From Holacanthus passer (lineage: Eukaryota; Chordata; Actinopteri; Pomacanthidae): a stretch of DNA of 64,000 bases. The stretch is taken from assembly GCA_025331565.1 (NCBI GenBank), contig JAFREQ010000093.1:900001-964000 (forward strand). The letters run 5' to 3'. The notes under the pieces were generated by a model. That model saw nothing but the letters and a program-made list of their open reading frames with translations. It made no database searches and was not told the origin of the DNA. This document shows, in pieces, positions 48,478 to 61,397 of this stretch. The translations under genes were made by a program, and so were the position numbers. Each line of letters opens with the position of its first letter. The stretch's first letter is position 1.

Positions 48478-48900
48478 CCTGCCTGCACGTCCGCCAGGAG
48501 CTGGCAGCAACTATGAGGTGGTTAGAGAGTAAAGAAGGAGGGAAAGGAAGGCTGCCGTCCGTTCTCTCCTGTCCCCCCTCGCTGATCCCTCTTTATCCTG
48601 AAGTGGAGGAGGAAGCGGGCCTGAGCCGACAAGGGAAGCAAGGTTACGAGGAAAAAGTGTGGTGTAACAAGAGTGGAGCGGCGGCCGTGCCTGCTGGTCT
48701 GCGACAGGCACACACTTACAACCACACACACACACACACTTAAACACACAAACACACACAGAGGCTGGGTTTGACCGTGTCTCCTCCCTCTGAGCCGCTC
48801 GCTCCCTGTTAGCTCTGGGGAGATGCAGCAGCTCCACACTGGAGTGGTGGTTTTGCTTCGCCCTGCCCCCACTGAGCTCTACGATTGGCTGAGCTGTGGA
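48478..48900 (-). promoter_or_regulatory. hk1: Probable hk1 5' UTR and promoter
   Basis: GC-rich region upstream of the hk1 ATG, including a CA run near 48724-48760 and a CCAAT box (minus-strand CCAATC at 48883-48888) about 410 bases upstream. No TATA box was found. The extent is approximate and the transcription start is unknown. Confidence 0.35.
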
Positions 48901-49519
48901 CATGAAGGAGAGGAAGGAGGGGAGGGTGAGAGGAGGGGGCTTCTCCTACAGCAGCAGGGGAGGAGGGGGGAGACTGCGAGCTGAAGCAGGAAGCTGCATC
49001 TGCATGATAACCTGCCTCCCTCCTCCCAGCAGCTCGGAGCCGGCACGTCTCCCACGTTGCCACAGCGGCCGGAGGGGGACGTGCAGAGGGGCAGGGCGAC
49101 CGCACCGTCATGTCATCGTCCCACTTCCTGCTGCATCAGACAGACCTCGTCCAACAGCTCCACACGTACTACAGTGAAAGAAGCAGATCTCGTGACTGAC
49201 GGGTTCTTATCTCCCGCGACACCCAGCCACATTCTCTTCAGCACGGCCCCCAAAGACCCGCCTGAACGGTTGCACGTTGACGCGTCATTGCTTCAAAATG
49301 TGCACGATAACGACGATATTCCAACCTCTCGCTGTAGCGTGGAGATTCACTCAATAATCTCAACACAAGGTTCAGTCACTTTGCCATTCCTGCACATTTC
49401 AGCTGGATCATGACTGTTTGTTCCAACTCACCAGTCTGTGGTGTTTATACTGAAACATGAAAGAGGAATAAGAAAGATAACACAAAGGAAAAACATACCA
49501 CCAACTCTTTCCATCACAA

Positions 49520-49590
49520 ACTGCTATTGGGGGTTGTTAGTTCAAATCCCAGATGAGCCCCAGAGTCGTGTTATATCACAGGCCTCGATA
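49520..49590 (+). repeat. Possible tRNA-SINE remnant
   Basis: TTGTTAGTTCAAATCCCAGATGAGCCCC contains a box B-like GTTCAAATCC. No box A and no cloverleaf are visible, so only a SINE remnant is suggested. Confidence 0.3.
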
Positions 49591-50859
49591 TAACTTATAG
49601 AGTTGCAGAGAGGCTGAAAGTTGTAGCTTAACACAGCAGAAAAACGTTGGTGAGAGCATTTCTCAAAATGTCCAGCAAACTCTGCTTCTTTACTCTTTGT
49701 CCAAAAATTCTAACCAAAACATCTGACTTAAAGCAACTCGAACCAAAAGCCTGTTTCCTGCTGCGTACGTATCACTAACTCTAACCATGTTCTGAGTTTG
49801 TTCTATGTTCACAATAAAAACATGTTAGAAAATTCACTTAACTTTGCCATCGAGCCGACAAAATTTGCTCCTTTTTGTTAAAATATATGAGCTACTCACG
49901 ACTGGAAAAAGTGTGTGAACGTCTGCACAAAAACAAAAACTACTACGACAGAAAAAAAAAAAAAGAATAGAAAATAGTCAGAAAGTGATCAGAGAGTGGG
50001 GCTGATCAATTAGTCCAAATATGATCAAAACCACAATATGGTCAAATGCAAAATCCAAATCGTAGGAGCTGCAGTTTTTTGATCCAGGTAAATGAGTCAC
50101 ATCATTTTTCATTTATCAGTGAAGCATTGTTGAAGCTCAAATCATTTTCTTCATTATTCTTTTTTCAGTGAAAACCAAATGCAAAAATTACTGAAAATAA
50201 CTGAAAAAAAATAATGGCTATGTGCTTTTCTTTGAATATCACTCAGCCCTAATTTACAATGTACTTTGTTACTATGAGATAGGAAAATACTGCTCATCTG
50301 ACTCAAGACTTTCTGTGCTGCCAGGTAGATGATGACGTTCAGTTCCAGGTCTGGGCCTCAACGACAGAACTGATTTTTCATCACGGCCGAGTGTTCGTAT
50401 CCGTCACCTTCTCTTCTCTCTTTGTTTTTCCTCCCTGTTAGTGGTCTTGATCCCTGCTGAACTTTGTGCGAGTAATTCTTTTAGAGATTATCAAAAACAG
50501 CACTTTAATGTTTTGTAAAGCCACGATTGACCTGAGCTCAGCCATGTTGTTGAATATTGTTCTTTGTTACTCACAGACTCATTTCTCTGCCCTCTGTGCA
50601 GCACAGTAACAGAATAAGAGCCTTCATCTCTGATCACGCAGCTGCTGAACCCTTTCATCTGCATTAGAGTTGAAATACTGCAGTTTTTGTGGAAGTGGGC
50701 TGTTTTTTTGTTGGATCGTCTGCACTAATATTAATTAGATGTGTTAAGGAAAATATGTGACACACTTCAAATGTCTCCTGTTCACATTGGACAGCACATG
50801 GTTTGAAGCCCCTCTTTGACTTGCTTATGAGGCCTGATGCAACCAATCTCAGCATTGCT

Positions 50860-51240
50860 ATAGATAGTCAGGTCGCCCCCTCCTCTCTCCCCCCGCAGCT
50901 CGCTGACGTCAACACGCTCTGCGTAAAACCGCCCGTGTCGGCCGACTCGCTGACGTGCAGAAGCCTCTTTTCCCCCTGAACGCCCGTGATTGAGGACTTC
51001 CCTCGTCGATCCCCCTCCTCCTCCTCCCCCGTCCCGTCTTCTGCCAGCTGCAAGCGCGAGTCAAAGAACGGCCTCCCTGCACCGTCTTCCCCCGTCTGTG
51101 CCCCAAAAGAGCTGCTCAGACCCAGAGAGGAGGGAGGGCTCAGCTTTCATTCGCTCCCCTCCGAGGCTGAATATCCCGCCTGGTGTCATGGCTGCTTCAG
51201 GGTGACCTTCTCCACTGACCTTCGCATGAGTAGCTGAGAG
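50860..51240. promoter_or_regulatory. GC-rich block with CRE-like site
   Basis: A GC-rich, CpG-containing island in an AT-rich intergenic region, with a perfect TGACGTCA at 50904-50911 and a second TGACGT at about 50952. No exon could be supported. It may be a distal hk1 promoter or an enhancer; this is inference. Confidence 0.3.
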
Positions 51241-52211
51241 ACTGCTGACACACAAACCCAATAAACCAGCAGCATTTTTACATAACCCACTGATAATCGG
51301 GGAAAGACGACTCACGGGTTAAAACCTGACAATCTGACTCTAAATTTACTTTTAAATTCACAGCTTCTAAATGTGAGGATTTGCAGCTTCTCTCTGTTTT
51401 GCAACATTATATGAGATAAGATACAGCAGCAAAATACGACAACAGAGCATCTGATGAGTGAAATATACAATACACAGTGTCTGAGGAGGAGACGCAGAGA
51501 AACAGTGACGAACAGACAGAAGCAGGATGAGTTAAGTACAAAGTAGTGACGGCAGTAAATGTTGGCAGTGGTACTGAGAGGTGGTGAAAGATAATGTAAA
51601 GATATCACACGATGTTAAACATAATCGGACATGATAATAAAGAAGAGTTATATTGCGTTGGTATTTAAACATGTCAGTAAATATAAGTAATATTGCACTT
51701 GATAATGAGAGAAAGGTCAAGGGTCACCACAATCAGTAGGAATCTTTCTTGTGTGGAAATGAGGCCAATAGTTTTAGGGAATTTTTGTGTTGTTGGAGGG
51801 AGGTTTGGCAGCATTTCACCGGGGACCATGAATAACGACACCAAATACCTGAAATGAAATGAATGAACCAAATGACTGAATGAATGAAACATCTTCATCA
51901 TGACATGAACCATTAAAAAAAATCTATTAAGTTATTTATGATCAAATTATTGGAATTTCTCCTTGTTACCTGAGTCACAAAGCAAACATAAAAACTGCTC
52001 ATGCATGTTTAAAATGGATGCAGCTGTTTGCACTCAAACAGTCTAAAAGTCCGCGGTCGGAGGCGAACGTTGTTGCTTCGCTGTGACGAGGCCCCTCAAA
52101 CTTGTGAACTTGCCGCTCATCATATTATCATGCTCCAATAATCTCCTTTATTCCCACTGCAAACATGCTGTGTACTGGGGCCAGAGAGAGGAAGGAGACA
52201 GGAATCCAGCA

Positions 52212-52213
<2 letters not shown>

Positions 52214-52256
<43 letters not shown>
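52214..52256. repeat. (CA)n microsatellite
   Basis: About 21 uninterrupted CA units in intergenic DNA. Confidence 0.95.
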
Positions 52257-52259
<3 letters not shown>

Positions 52260-53980
52260 CGTTCTAACAACACAGACAAACCTCACTCGTTGAATGATGA
52301 TTTAGAGCCGAGAACATCTGTGTATTTCAGTCCATGTTCAACCTGCTTCTTCCTCTTCACTCATTTGTTTTTCCCGTCTTTCACTTCATGTGTCTTGATG
52401 ATTTTTGAGCTTGTTCTGTGAGTTTTGCCTGAGCCAGAGGGGATTTCTGTGCTCGAGCCACGACCCGGGGGTCAAAGGGCACAGCCACTGTACCACACCG
52501 CTCTCTGCCTCCCAGAACAATGGAGATTAATGGGATTTTTGTTTTGTGCTGCTCAAAACTTTGAGACATTTTACTTGAAAATGTTGAAAACAAACTTCCT
52601 GAATTGTTTTTAATATTTTAACTATATAACTATACTTTTCAGTTTCTCACAGTTTAATCCTGGTACCTTGTGATCTTGTTTTGACTGGAGCAATTTAATA
52701 AAGTCTATTTAGTTTATTATTATTATTTTTATGAGCAAAATAATTCCAGTCAGTTCTGAAGGTCGAGTCCTGGTTTATATCCGTGTTTCCTCTGATCTTC
52801 ATGACAGAGAAGAAGCAACTGAAACACATGAAGGATTTGTTTTCCCAGATCAGCTGATCATCCACAACAACTTCAGACAAACAGACACCAGGTGGCAGCG
52901 TTTCACAGAGAATAGCAGCAAATTGAACTGGCTTTAAAGGGACACGCCACCAATTTTTACACATGAAGCTCAGTTTACTGGTCCTTGTTGTTGCCGCTCA
53001 GTCAATGAAAACAGATGTTTGACATCTTTTGTGGCTCTGGCTTAAGTGACATCACTGAAATGATTTCAGCTGCAACAGGAACTCTATTTAAAGGCTGGTG
53101 GCAAAAACCAGTCAGGGAAGGACAATGAAATGAATTGAGTTGCATTATGGGACATCCCATACAAGAAGGCACTAAAAGTCAGGATATCTCTGCTGCATCA
53201 GTTCTGACTATTCTTTTTTGTCACCCTGACCTGATGAACTCGAGTACATTACACCTTTTCCAGATCAAGTGCAGTCAGAAGATTATATTGTATTGATGCG
53301 CTGATTGTAAACTAACTGTGTTTCTCTTTGTAGGAGCGGCCTCTTGTGCAAAGGTTGGAGGTGCTTGATCCTCTGGAGTCACCTCATCAGGACACTTGCA
53401 GTAAGTCCAGCAGTCACGGACCTTTTAGGTCTCACTGCCTCATGTTTGCATCCTTTTTGAACCTTAACTTTTTTCTTCATTTTTGTCCCATAACTCCAAC
53501 TAAACCTTCCCACAATCTTCTCTGGTCTCATGAAGTGAAATGTATTTTTTAAGCTGGTTAAATTTAACCTCCTTCACTCTTGCGCTCCTCACACGTGTCA
53601 GGTGTTCAGGGTGTCTTTCTTCATTCTACCACTGGGAGGCAGCAAACAGCTACATTTTTAAATCCCACACTTTGGGCCTCTAAGGAGGACATGTAACACA
53701 CATTTTGATGAGTTTATGTGTTTTATTAAAGACTTTGCTGTAAATGTGAGCAAAGTTGCAGCTTAGTTTTTTCTAATCAGACAAACGGGAAGACGACGTT
53801 TGAAGTGAAGACGTGTGGCGACAACTGCAGGTCATCTGGGCAATAAAGTCCAGGCCTGCTGCCTCTCTTCAGTCCACTGTGGGGTTTTCTATCACATCAG
53901 AGTTTCACTAGCTCGAACACAAAAGAGGTTTCTTCTCTCTATCTTCAGTCATTTTATTTTTTTAAATAGACCTGTGAGAA

Positions 53981-54576
53981 TTAAAAATAGCTGCGAGGGC
54001 TCTCGTACAGTAAGAATCAGGGGTGTCACTGTATCAGAGGACCGGCTGGTAAAAATAGCCTGACTTGCCCACAAGTGTTGAGCCAAGGAGGACAGGCTGT
54101 CTCAGGCTGTCTCAGGCTGTCTCAGGCTGTCTCCAGAAACCTAAAAAGGTCTCATAAGGCTTTCAGTGTTGCCAGCAAATTAACTCAAAACGTGTCTCTG
54201 GCTCTGGGCTGAGTGAATATTACTGAAATCTAAAGGTGAGGTGACTCTTATTGATCTTGTTAGAAAAGGAAATTAGTCTTCCTGCCAATAATTTTAAGAC
54301 TGGCAATGTGCCATTTTCACATTGATTTAAGGACGTCCAAATTGTTGTGTGGAAACTGTTTTATTCAAGAAATCCAGCTTCTATTAGCATTTTAAACACT
54401 TTTCTAATTTTCTTTCAACCTTTCAATAAACGTCTCAAAATAATCCTTAAATTTGATAAAGGCAGCAGATGGAACATACCTCTAAGTGATTAAATAAAAT
54501 AGCAGGTAGAGATGCACACTCTTCATCTCCAAAGTGCAGAATGAGAACAAAATTTGGGGGTAAAAGCTATATATAG
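53981..54576 (+). promoter_or_regulatory. Two MEF2-type sites upstream of myomesin
   Basis: TTAAAAATAG at 53981-53990 and CTATATATAG at 54567-54576 both fit the MEF2 consensus YTA(A/T)4TAR. They lie about 1.65 and 1.05 kb upstream of the myomesin ATG. MEF2 drives sarcomeric genes, so they are reasonable muscle-enhancer candidates, but AT-rich DNA gives such matches by chance. Confidence 0.3.
54094..54133. repeat. Four-copy 10-bp tandem repeat
   Basis: Four exact head-to-tail copies of AGGCTGTCTC. Confidence 0.95.
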
Positions 54577-55628
54577 TCTTAAGTGCATCCATACATGGGG
54601 TGGAAGGGGGACAGCATTCCTCCGGTGAGAGGGTAATATTTTTGTTACCATCAGCAAGTGCTTCCCAAGCGGCATCAGGCTGGTCTGCCACCGCTTTGCG
54701 CTGTTTTAATCTCTCGGGGTAAGTCACTTTTCTTCATATTTTCTCAGCAGAAGACTCATTTTCTTGGACTTTAGCAGGACGGTTTTAGCAGGATGGTTTT
54801 CCGAGCAGGGGGAGGCACAATCTGCTGTCAGGTGTGAGAGAAGTGAAATGTGCTGCTGTAGATAATGTGAGTGCTGTGTGAGGGAGCAGCAGCAGTCTGT
54901 TGTAATCTCCCTGAGCGGCACTTCCTTACATACCAGGGCATTAAGAGGTTGCCGACCCTCTTTTTCCCAATTTGCGTCGGCCTAAAACGACTCAGGTAAA
55001 AATGCTCTCATGCTGAAATAATTGATTATCCAGGATGGAAGCGTAATTAGCCTGAGTGTGGATTTGACAGCTGCTTTAGAAATGAGTCTTGTTCATTTCA
55101 GAAGCACCCGTACAGTCTGACCGGTCTCATTTCCTGCTCGATGGTTTTAATTAAATAGTGCGAGAGCTGCTGCTAATGACTCTATTTCCTTCATTTCTCC
55201 AATCATGGAAGAGGCAGACCGCTGCAAGCTATTCATAGCTGAGCTGAGGTTGTAAGGTGAAACATGTGAAGTGCTGAGCTCTGGTGAAACTGCTCCGATG
55301 CCTCCTCAATGTTAAAGATGATCGTTTTGTTTAAGCATCTGTGTTTTAGCAATGTTGTGTATGAAATGAATATAAGCACAGGAATGATTCTTGAGGAGAG
55401 ATTGTACTGAGACAACAAAGAAACTCTTGATGTTTTCATCATGTTAATCCTGCATATTTCAAAGATGAAAGCAGACCAACCGGAGAATGTGTGTCAGACT
55501 TCAGAGTGGCTGCCGTCACAGTAGCGGTGAGGACGGGCTTGTGCTGACATTGTCATCATGGTTAACACATGTTTGGTCTCCCCTCCCCCCTGGTGCCCCG
55601 GGCCAGGTCTCCTTGAAGTGTTCCAGTC

Positions 55629-58600
55629 ATGGCCTCCAAAGTCATACCTTGGTATAAGAAGAAGCGTGTGAGCCAAGTCAAAACGGATTATGCTTATCGT
55701 CACACTAAAACTGCGGTCAGGCAGCAGACAGAAAGGTACGAAGGTGGGATCCAGCTGCTGCTTTCAGAAGCGCATCTGTCGCTGCTTTGGCCGGGCGGAG
55801 CAGCAGATAGAGCCGCTGCTTGTTTTCTCACGCCAGATTCAAAGCTGCGAAGGCCCAGATTTTATTCAAGGAATCAGCCCATTACAAAGTGACGAAGGCA
55901 GCAACAGTGACCGAGCCATGTACATTCACATGACATTAATTCAAGAGGTTAGATGATAAACTGCAAACCAGCAAGATCCATCCCAAACCAGTTTGACTCC
56001 CCTCACTGATCCCTTTATTTTTGTTCATCAATCAATCATCAATTTGTGTGCAGGTTCACTTTTTTCTTGCTTTAAGAGGCACCAAAACAGTCTGACAAAT
56101 AAATTAAAAGCATTCACATCCATAACTTCTGTCAAATTATTAATCAGCTGTTTTTTCCTGCGGCAGCGTGAATTGACTGTAAATCACAGATATTGGACAA
56201 ACACACTTGCAGTATTATGTAATTGTGTTTCTGGTGTAGAAAATGTCGCGCCCATTCCCTCTTGCTGCCAGCTGGAGTCGTCAGTGTGTCGAGTTGCTGA
56301 AAGCCACGATCACAGACCAGACGACTAGAGAGAGTTTCTGAGAAAGTTTGAGAGAGATCAGTTCATGTTGTCGAAAGAAACGTGAGCTGCTGAATTTCTT
56401 TTTACCTAATGTTAGTTAATTGACTGGTTTTCAGAGGGAATCCATTCATCCCTCTGTGCGATGGTATCTGTTCTCTGATTGCATGTCCAATGTAGAAGCT
56501 TGGAAAAGACGTAGATCAGAAACATGGGCTGTGTTTGCTATATTGGACCAGTGAGTCTGTGGCCCCTTTTCTCAGCGTGGGTCCGGATGATCTGGAGCTA
56601 AAACAATGGTCAGGGCCACATGTTAGTTCTGATGCTCTGCAGCTTCTGCCTGGTTTTATCGCTCAGGTCATGAGACGTGTGTATTTTCCTGCTGTAGCGC
56701 CTGGCTCTTCCTCCAGCTCTGCTACGCAATGCTCTGAAGCTGAACTTGATACGCAAGATGAAGGCTGTGCTAGCGTTGTCGTCCAGGCTCCAGGCCTGAG
56801 CCACCGATCACCGGCTCAGGCCTGAGAAAGACGCCATGTTGTCATGTAGCTCCTGCTCTGTGCCGGAGCCTGAACCTGACCTACATCTGAGAGCTGGAGA
56901 TACTCAGATCAGTACAGACCCAGTTTCTCCAGAGGTTTTCCATGAGAACGATTGGAGAAGAACAACATGGAGAGCTGAGAGTTTTTAATTGTTCAGAAAC
57001 TTCTGTCAGTTTGAAAAACCATGTAATGTAGTTTTTGAATGAAATCATTGGTCAAATTCTCCTTGTGTATCAGACACTGACCTCATCAACCTTTCACAAC
57101 AGTTTTATCTACAGTCCAATGAAAATGCACAGTGAATGAGGAGGTGGCAGCAAATCTGTGATCAGCTGTCATGAAGGCGACATTTTGCCCTCCTCTATAT
57201 TCAAATACAAGAAAATGCTCAGGTGCATCATGGGAGATATTAGCACGGTGACTGCTTCTGCAAAGCTAAAACCCACTGTCAGTTATTTCAATGCCTGTTT
57301 TACAATGACGGACCTGCTCCCAACAGGAAATCAAGCTCTACGTCGGTGAGCCAGGTGCAGGCCCAGGCCACAGAGGCGATGGCGGAACCAGCGTACACCA
57401 TACCGGTGTTCCGGGAGAGGTGAGTCCCGTCGGCCGTCATGTGTCAGGCTATTTTAGGTGTAAGGTAATACTGGACTACATTCTCCACAAGCTGAGCTCG
57501 GTGAAGACAGCACATTTCTCCAGCGTTACTAGCACGTCTTTCAGTAATGATCATATTAGTGAGGCAGCTCTCTGTCTGTTAAACTCACTCTGTTGGGATG
57601 ACGGAGACAGTTTGTCAGTGATTAATAAACTTGTAAAACTCTCTCTTTGTTGTTGTATCACTGATGAAATACTCAAGATCAAACTTGAATCTACTCTTTC
57701 TCTAATCTATTCTTCTATCTTGTGAGTCTGCCTCCAAGTTCAGTTACTACTTTATGTTTATTAGTGAGATGGACAAAGGTCAAAGGTTTGAAATGAATTA
57801 TTTTAGTGCTCATAACAGGCAAAAAAAGACTATTTAAGAAATCTCGTGTATTTTAATGTTTCACAATCTTTTCACTATTAAGTCTGTAAGATAAACAAAA
57901 GTCTAACTCACGGTCGACAATAACATCATGAATCATATGTATGTAGTCGGTTGGTAGTGGATCAGTTGAAGTGTGTGTCGGCAGGACTGCTGAGGGGACG
58001 GAGGAGTACCAGCGAGTGACGACGAATGTTGGCAAAGGACTGACTGTTATTCAGGAGGAGCTCCACAGGATGAGGATGGCCACCAAGGCCCAAGTGGACA
58101 GTCTTGCTATCCAGAGAGAGGTGAGGAGCCAGTCACGTGACCTTTGACCTGTTCTGTGCTGCTGTGTTTGATGATGATGTCATCGTGTTTTGTTGATGTT
58201 CAGTATCCTGCAAAAGTGGCTAATAGGTTCGATGAGGCTTCGTTAGAAAGTCAGTGTTTCATCACAGTTTTGATTCACCAGCTGAGAACAGGTTGACGTC
58301 AGTGTGTGAACTGACACAGATCAAATCAGTTCATAATAATCAATCAAACATTTCATATTGCGTATGGACAGATGACACTCAACCGAAGTGTGCATATGTC
58401 AAAATATCCTCTGGTTCAATAGGCACAAATCTGAGATGTTCACTGTTGACTGATGCAAGTTTGTTCTTTATAAAGCTTTACTTTAACGTTAAGACTCTCT
58501 CAAAGAAGAAAGTTGACTGGCTCTGTGTTACAGCCGGATACAGCAGATCTCTGACGTGCTGTACTGTGGGATATGGACCTCCAGCCATCCTCAACTGGCC

Positions 58601-60387
58601 TCTCGCTGTTTTTAGGATGAGAATTAAGACAGAAGATGCATTTTTTCTGTTTAGTTATTTCCTGTGTCTGTGGAACAAACAGCACTCCTCGAATATGTTT
58701 GTGTTTCCAAAATCCAGCTGAAGGCAGAAATCCATAATGTTCTGCATTTTTAATACAGTGAAGATCATGTATCTAGATTCTAGCCTTTATAACGTTTATT
58801 AACTTAACTAATATTATTAAATGAAGTGTCATATGTCGACAGACAGATGAGTCCTGACAAACTACTCTCAATAGTAGATTATGGAATGTGTCTATTTTTA
58901 TCAGATTAACATACAGTTATACAACATATTAATTCAAAATATAATGTAATACTGTGATATTCCCACTGTGTTTGAATGGCGCCATATAAATAAAGGTGGC
59001 CTCGTCTCCATGTGTGAATCCAGGCAGATGATGCTAAGTCTGACTGCAGGTCTGACTTCACCTCTTCAATCCTTCTGGTCTGAGCAGATTTCAGATTTGC
59101 TGATAGCGATGTCAGCTGGGAAATGTTGATGACCACATGTCGACAGAGATGATGGAGCGCAGACCCGTGTGGAGTCACTGTCGCTTCTCTCTCTCCAGGT
59201 TAAGGGCATGATGACCAAGAGGGTGGAGCTGTTGGATGAAATCCCCAAGATGCCGGACTTCGTGGTCGCCCTGCGGCCCCACACCGTGTGGGAGAAGATG
59301 CCCGTCAAGCTGTTCTGCACTGTGCAGGGAAACCCGAGGCCCATTGTCAAATGGTCAGAATATTCACGTCGTATTCATGTCAGAATCAGTAAAACCACAT
59401 TTAAAGGTTCAACTATTTAAGCTCACAGCCTCCAAGTCTAGTGAAGTGGTGACGCTCAGTTTGTAAGATCTGTAGTTGATGACACTTCTTACATTATTTT
59501 AAATATTGGACAACAGAACAATTTTCAGTAGCCATCACCTCGTAAACATCTGCTGCTGTTTCAATACCACACATTTCACTTTATTGTCGGACGGACCATC
59601 AGAGACTCGTGTGTCCTCACACACACACAGATGTTACCAGTTGAAAGTGTGAACGCTGTCTGCAGGTATAAAGACGGAGTGCCGGTCGACCCTCTGAGCG
59701 CCCCAGGAAAGTACAAGATTGAAAACAAGTATGGAGTCCACAGTTTGATCATCAGCAGGTACGACTCGAACACAAGTCTGCAGAGTTACGACATAAAAAC
59801 TGAACAATATCTGAAGTTATTAAATGCTCTCTCAACAAATAACGTCACTGGTTGCAGCTTTGTCAAATTAATAACTTTTTAAGATCTGGTTTGGTTTCAC
59901 GCTCCAGTAATGATATAAGATAAAAAGTTTTAGCTCCACTTTTCCAGGTTTTACTGTAAAAATGAACAAGAACAGAACGACGGTGTCATCCTCTTACAGG
60001 AAGTGTCAAACACACTGTCTCCACCTCTTGATGCCATTTGGAGCGACATCAACACGCAGCCTTGTCTTTTGCAGGTTGACGGTACAAAAAAACTTGAAAT
60101 GTGTAGAATGTGAAAAAATGTGTGGTGCCAGAGCGAAATGAAAAGAGCAGACAAAAGCTCGTCCTTGACCCCTTTAATGTTTCTATCTTTAATCTACCTT
60201 TAGTGTTTAATATTTTCGCGCCCACCTCTACTTCTGGTGTCTAAAATTAAAAGAGTGGTCAGAGAGGAAAGTTCGACCGAGGGCCAGGACTCAGCCTGCT
60301 GGCCTGTTCGTCATCCTCAAGACTCCTCAGCTGTTCGTGTCGAAGCGCTGACCTTTGCGTCATTCGAGCCATGAATTCCTCCCACTG

Positions 60388-60444
<57 letters not shown>

Positions 60445-61342
60445 CACTCTGAGACATTGAATATCTCAGCTCCTCCGTCACTGCGTTACAGTGTCGAGGA
60501 AACTGTCATCCATGTCCCCAACTTCATAAAGAAGTCAGAGGTTTTTTTCCTTCAGAGCCCAGTGAAAAGCTGTATTGGAAGAAGACTCAGTTTATGTCCC
60601 CCACGGCTGAGAAAATGGATCCTCTTTTAAAATAGTTCCGTCCAGGGTGAAGGTCACATTTCTTCCTTCTATTCTCACCCTCAGACTCCTCTTCCATCGC
60701 CGTCACGAGGGCGCCGCTGCCTCGGCCCGACTTCTGTTCGCTTCCCTCCCAACATGTGAGGTTATTTTTCAAAAGAGACGCTACATGATGTCCTGTGATT
60801 TGACCTTGGCTTGAGGAGTTTACCGCTGAGCGCGAAGAGCCGCTGAGCTCTCGTTGAGGAAAGAAAGAGCTGAGCTGCTCAGTGAACCGATGTTTGACTC
60901 TATGTTACGGTGCCAAGACGTTAAGATGGACTCAGCTGGTTGTTTCCTCTCTTACCCCGATCCTTTTTGGCCGTCGGGTTAAATGTGGACATGTCACCTA
61001 TTTGTCTGGCAAAATGTCCACAGGGGACAGATCAAAATCCTGCTCTCACCCACAAACACTTTCACAGTTTGCTTTATGAACAGAAATGATCGTTTTTCCC
61101 TGGGTTTTGCCTCTCAGGCCACATTACTGCCTACATCAGCTAGACAACATCTCAGGGCTGGAAAAAAAATCCCTGTCAAATATAAACATGAATAAAAACT
61201 GTGTTTACTGACAACAGTTTTACAAAGTGTTCCCCTGTAGGAAAATCCTTCATACAATCATGTGTTAGTTTTGTTTTGGTTTATTTTTTCAAACCCATGA
61301 TGTCATTGTGAATCACCTCTCGACCTCGACCTTTTCCCAACT

Positions 61343-61397
<55 letters not shown>

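Larger units (their letters stand above)
48901..55628. other. Intergenic region between hk1 and myomesin
   Basis: The two genes diverge from this region. No coding exon was recognised. It holds a purine-rich stretch (48900-48970), a possible SINE B-box (49520-49590), a GC-rich block (50860-51240), a CA microsatellite (52214-52256), two MEF2-type sites and a decamer tandem repeat. Regulatory elements of both genes are expected here. Confidence 0.5.

Noticed and set aside
48511..49177. Several overlapping open frames on both strands near the hk1 promoter
   Set aside because: They run through CA repeats and GC-rich promoter DNA and show no family features.
49520..49590. tRNA gene from a good box B
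   Set aside because: No matching box A or cloverleaf could be drawn.
54094..54133. CRISPR-like array
   Set aside because: Ten-base units lie head to tail with no spacers; it is a simple tandem repeat in a vertebrate genome.
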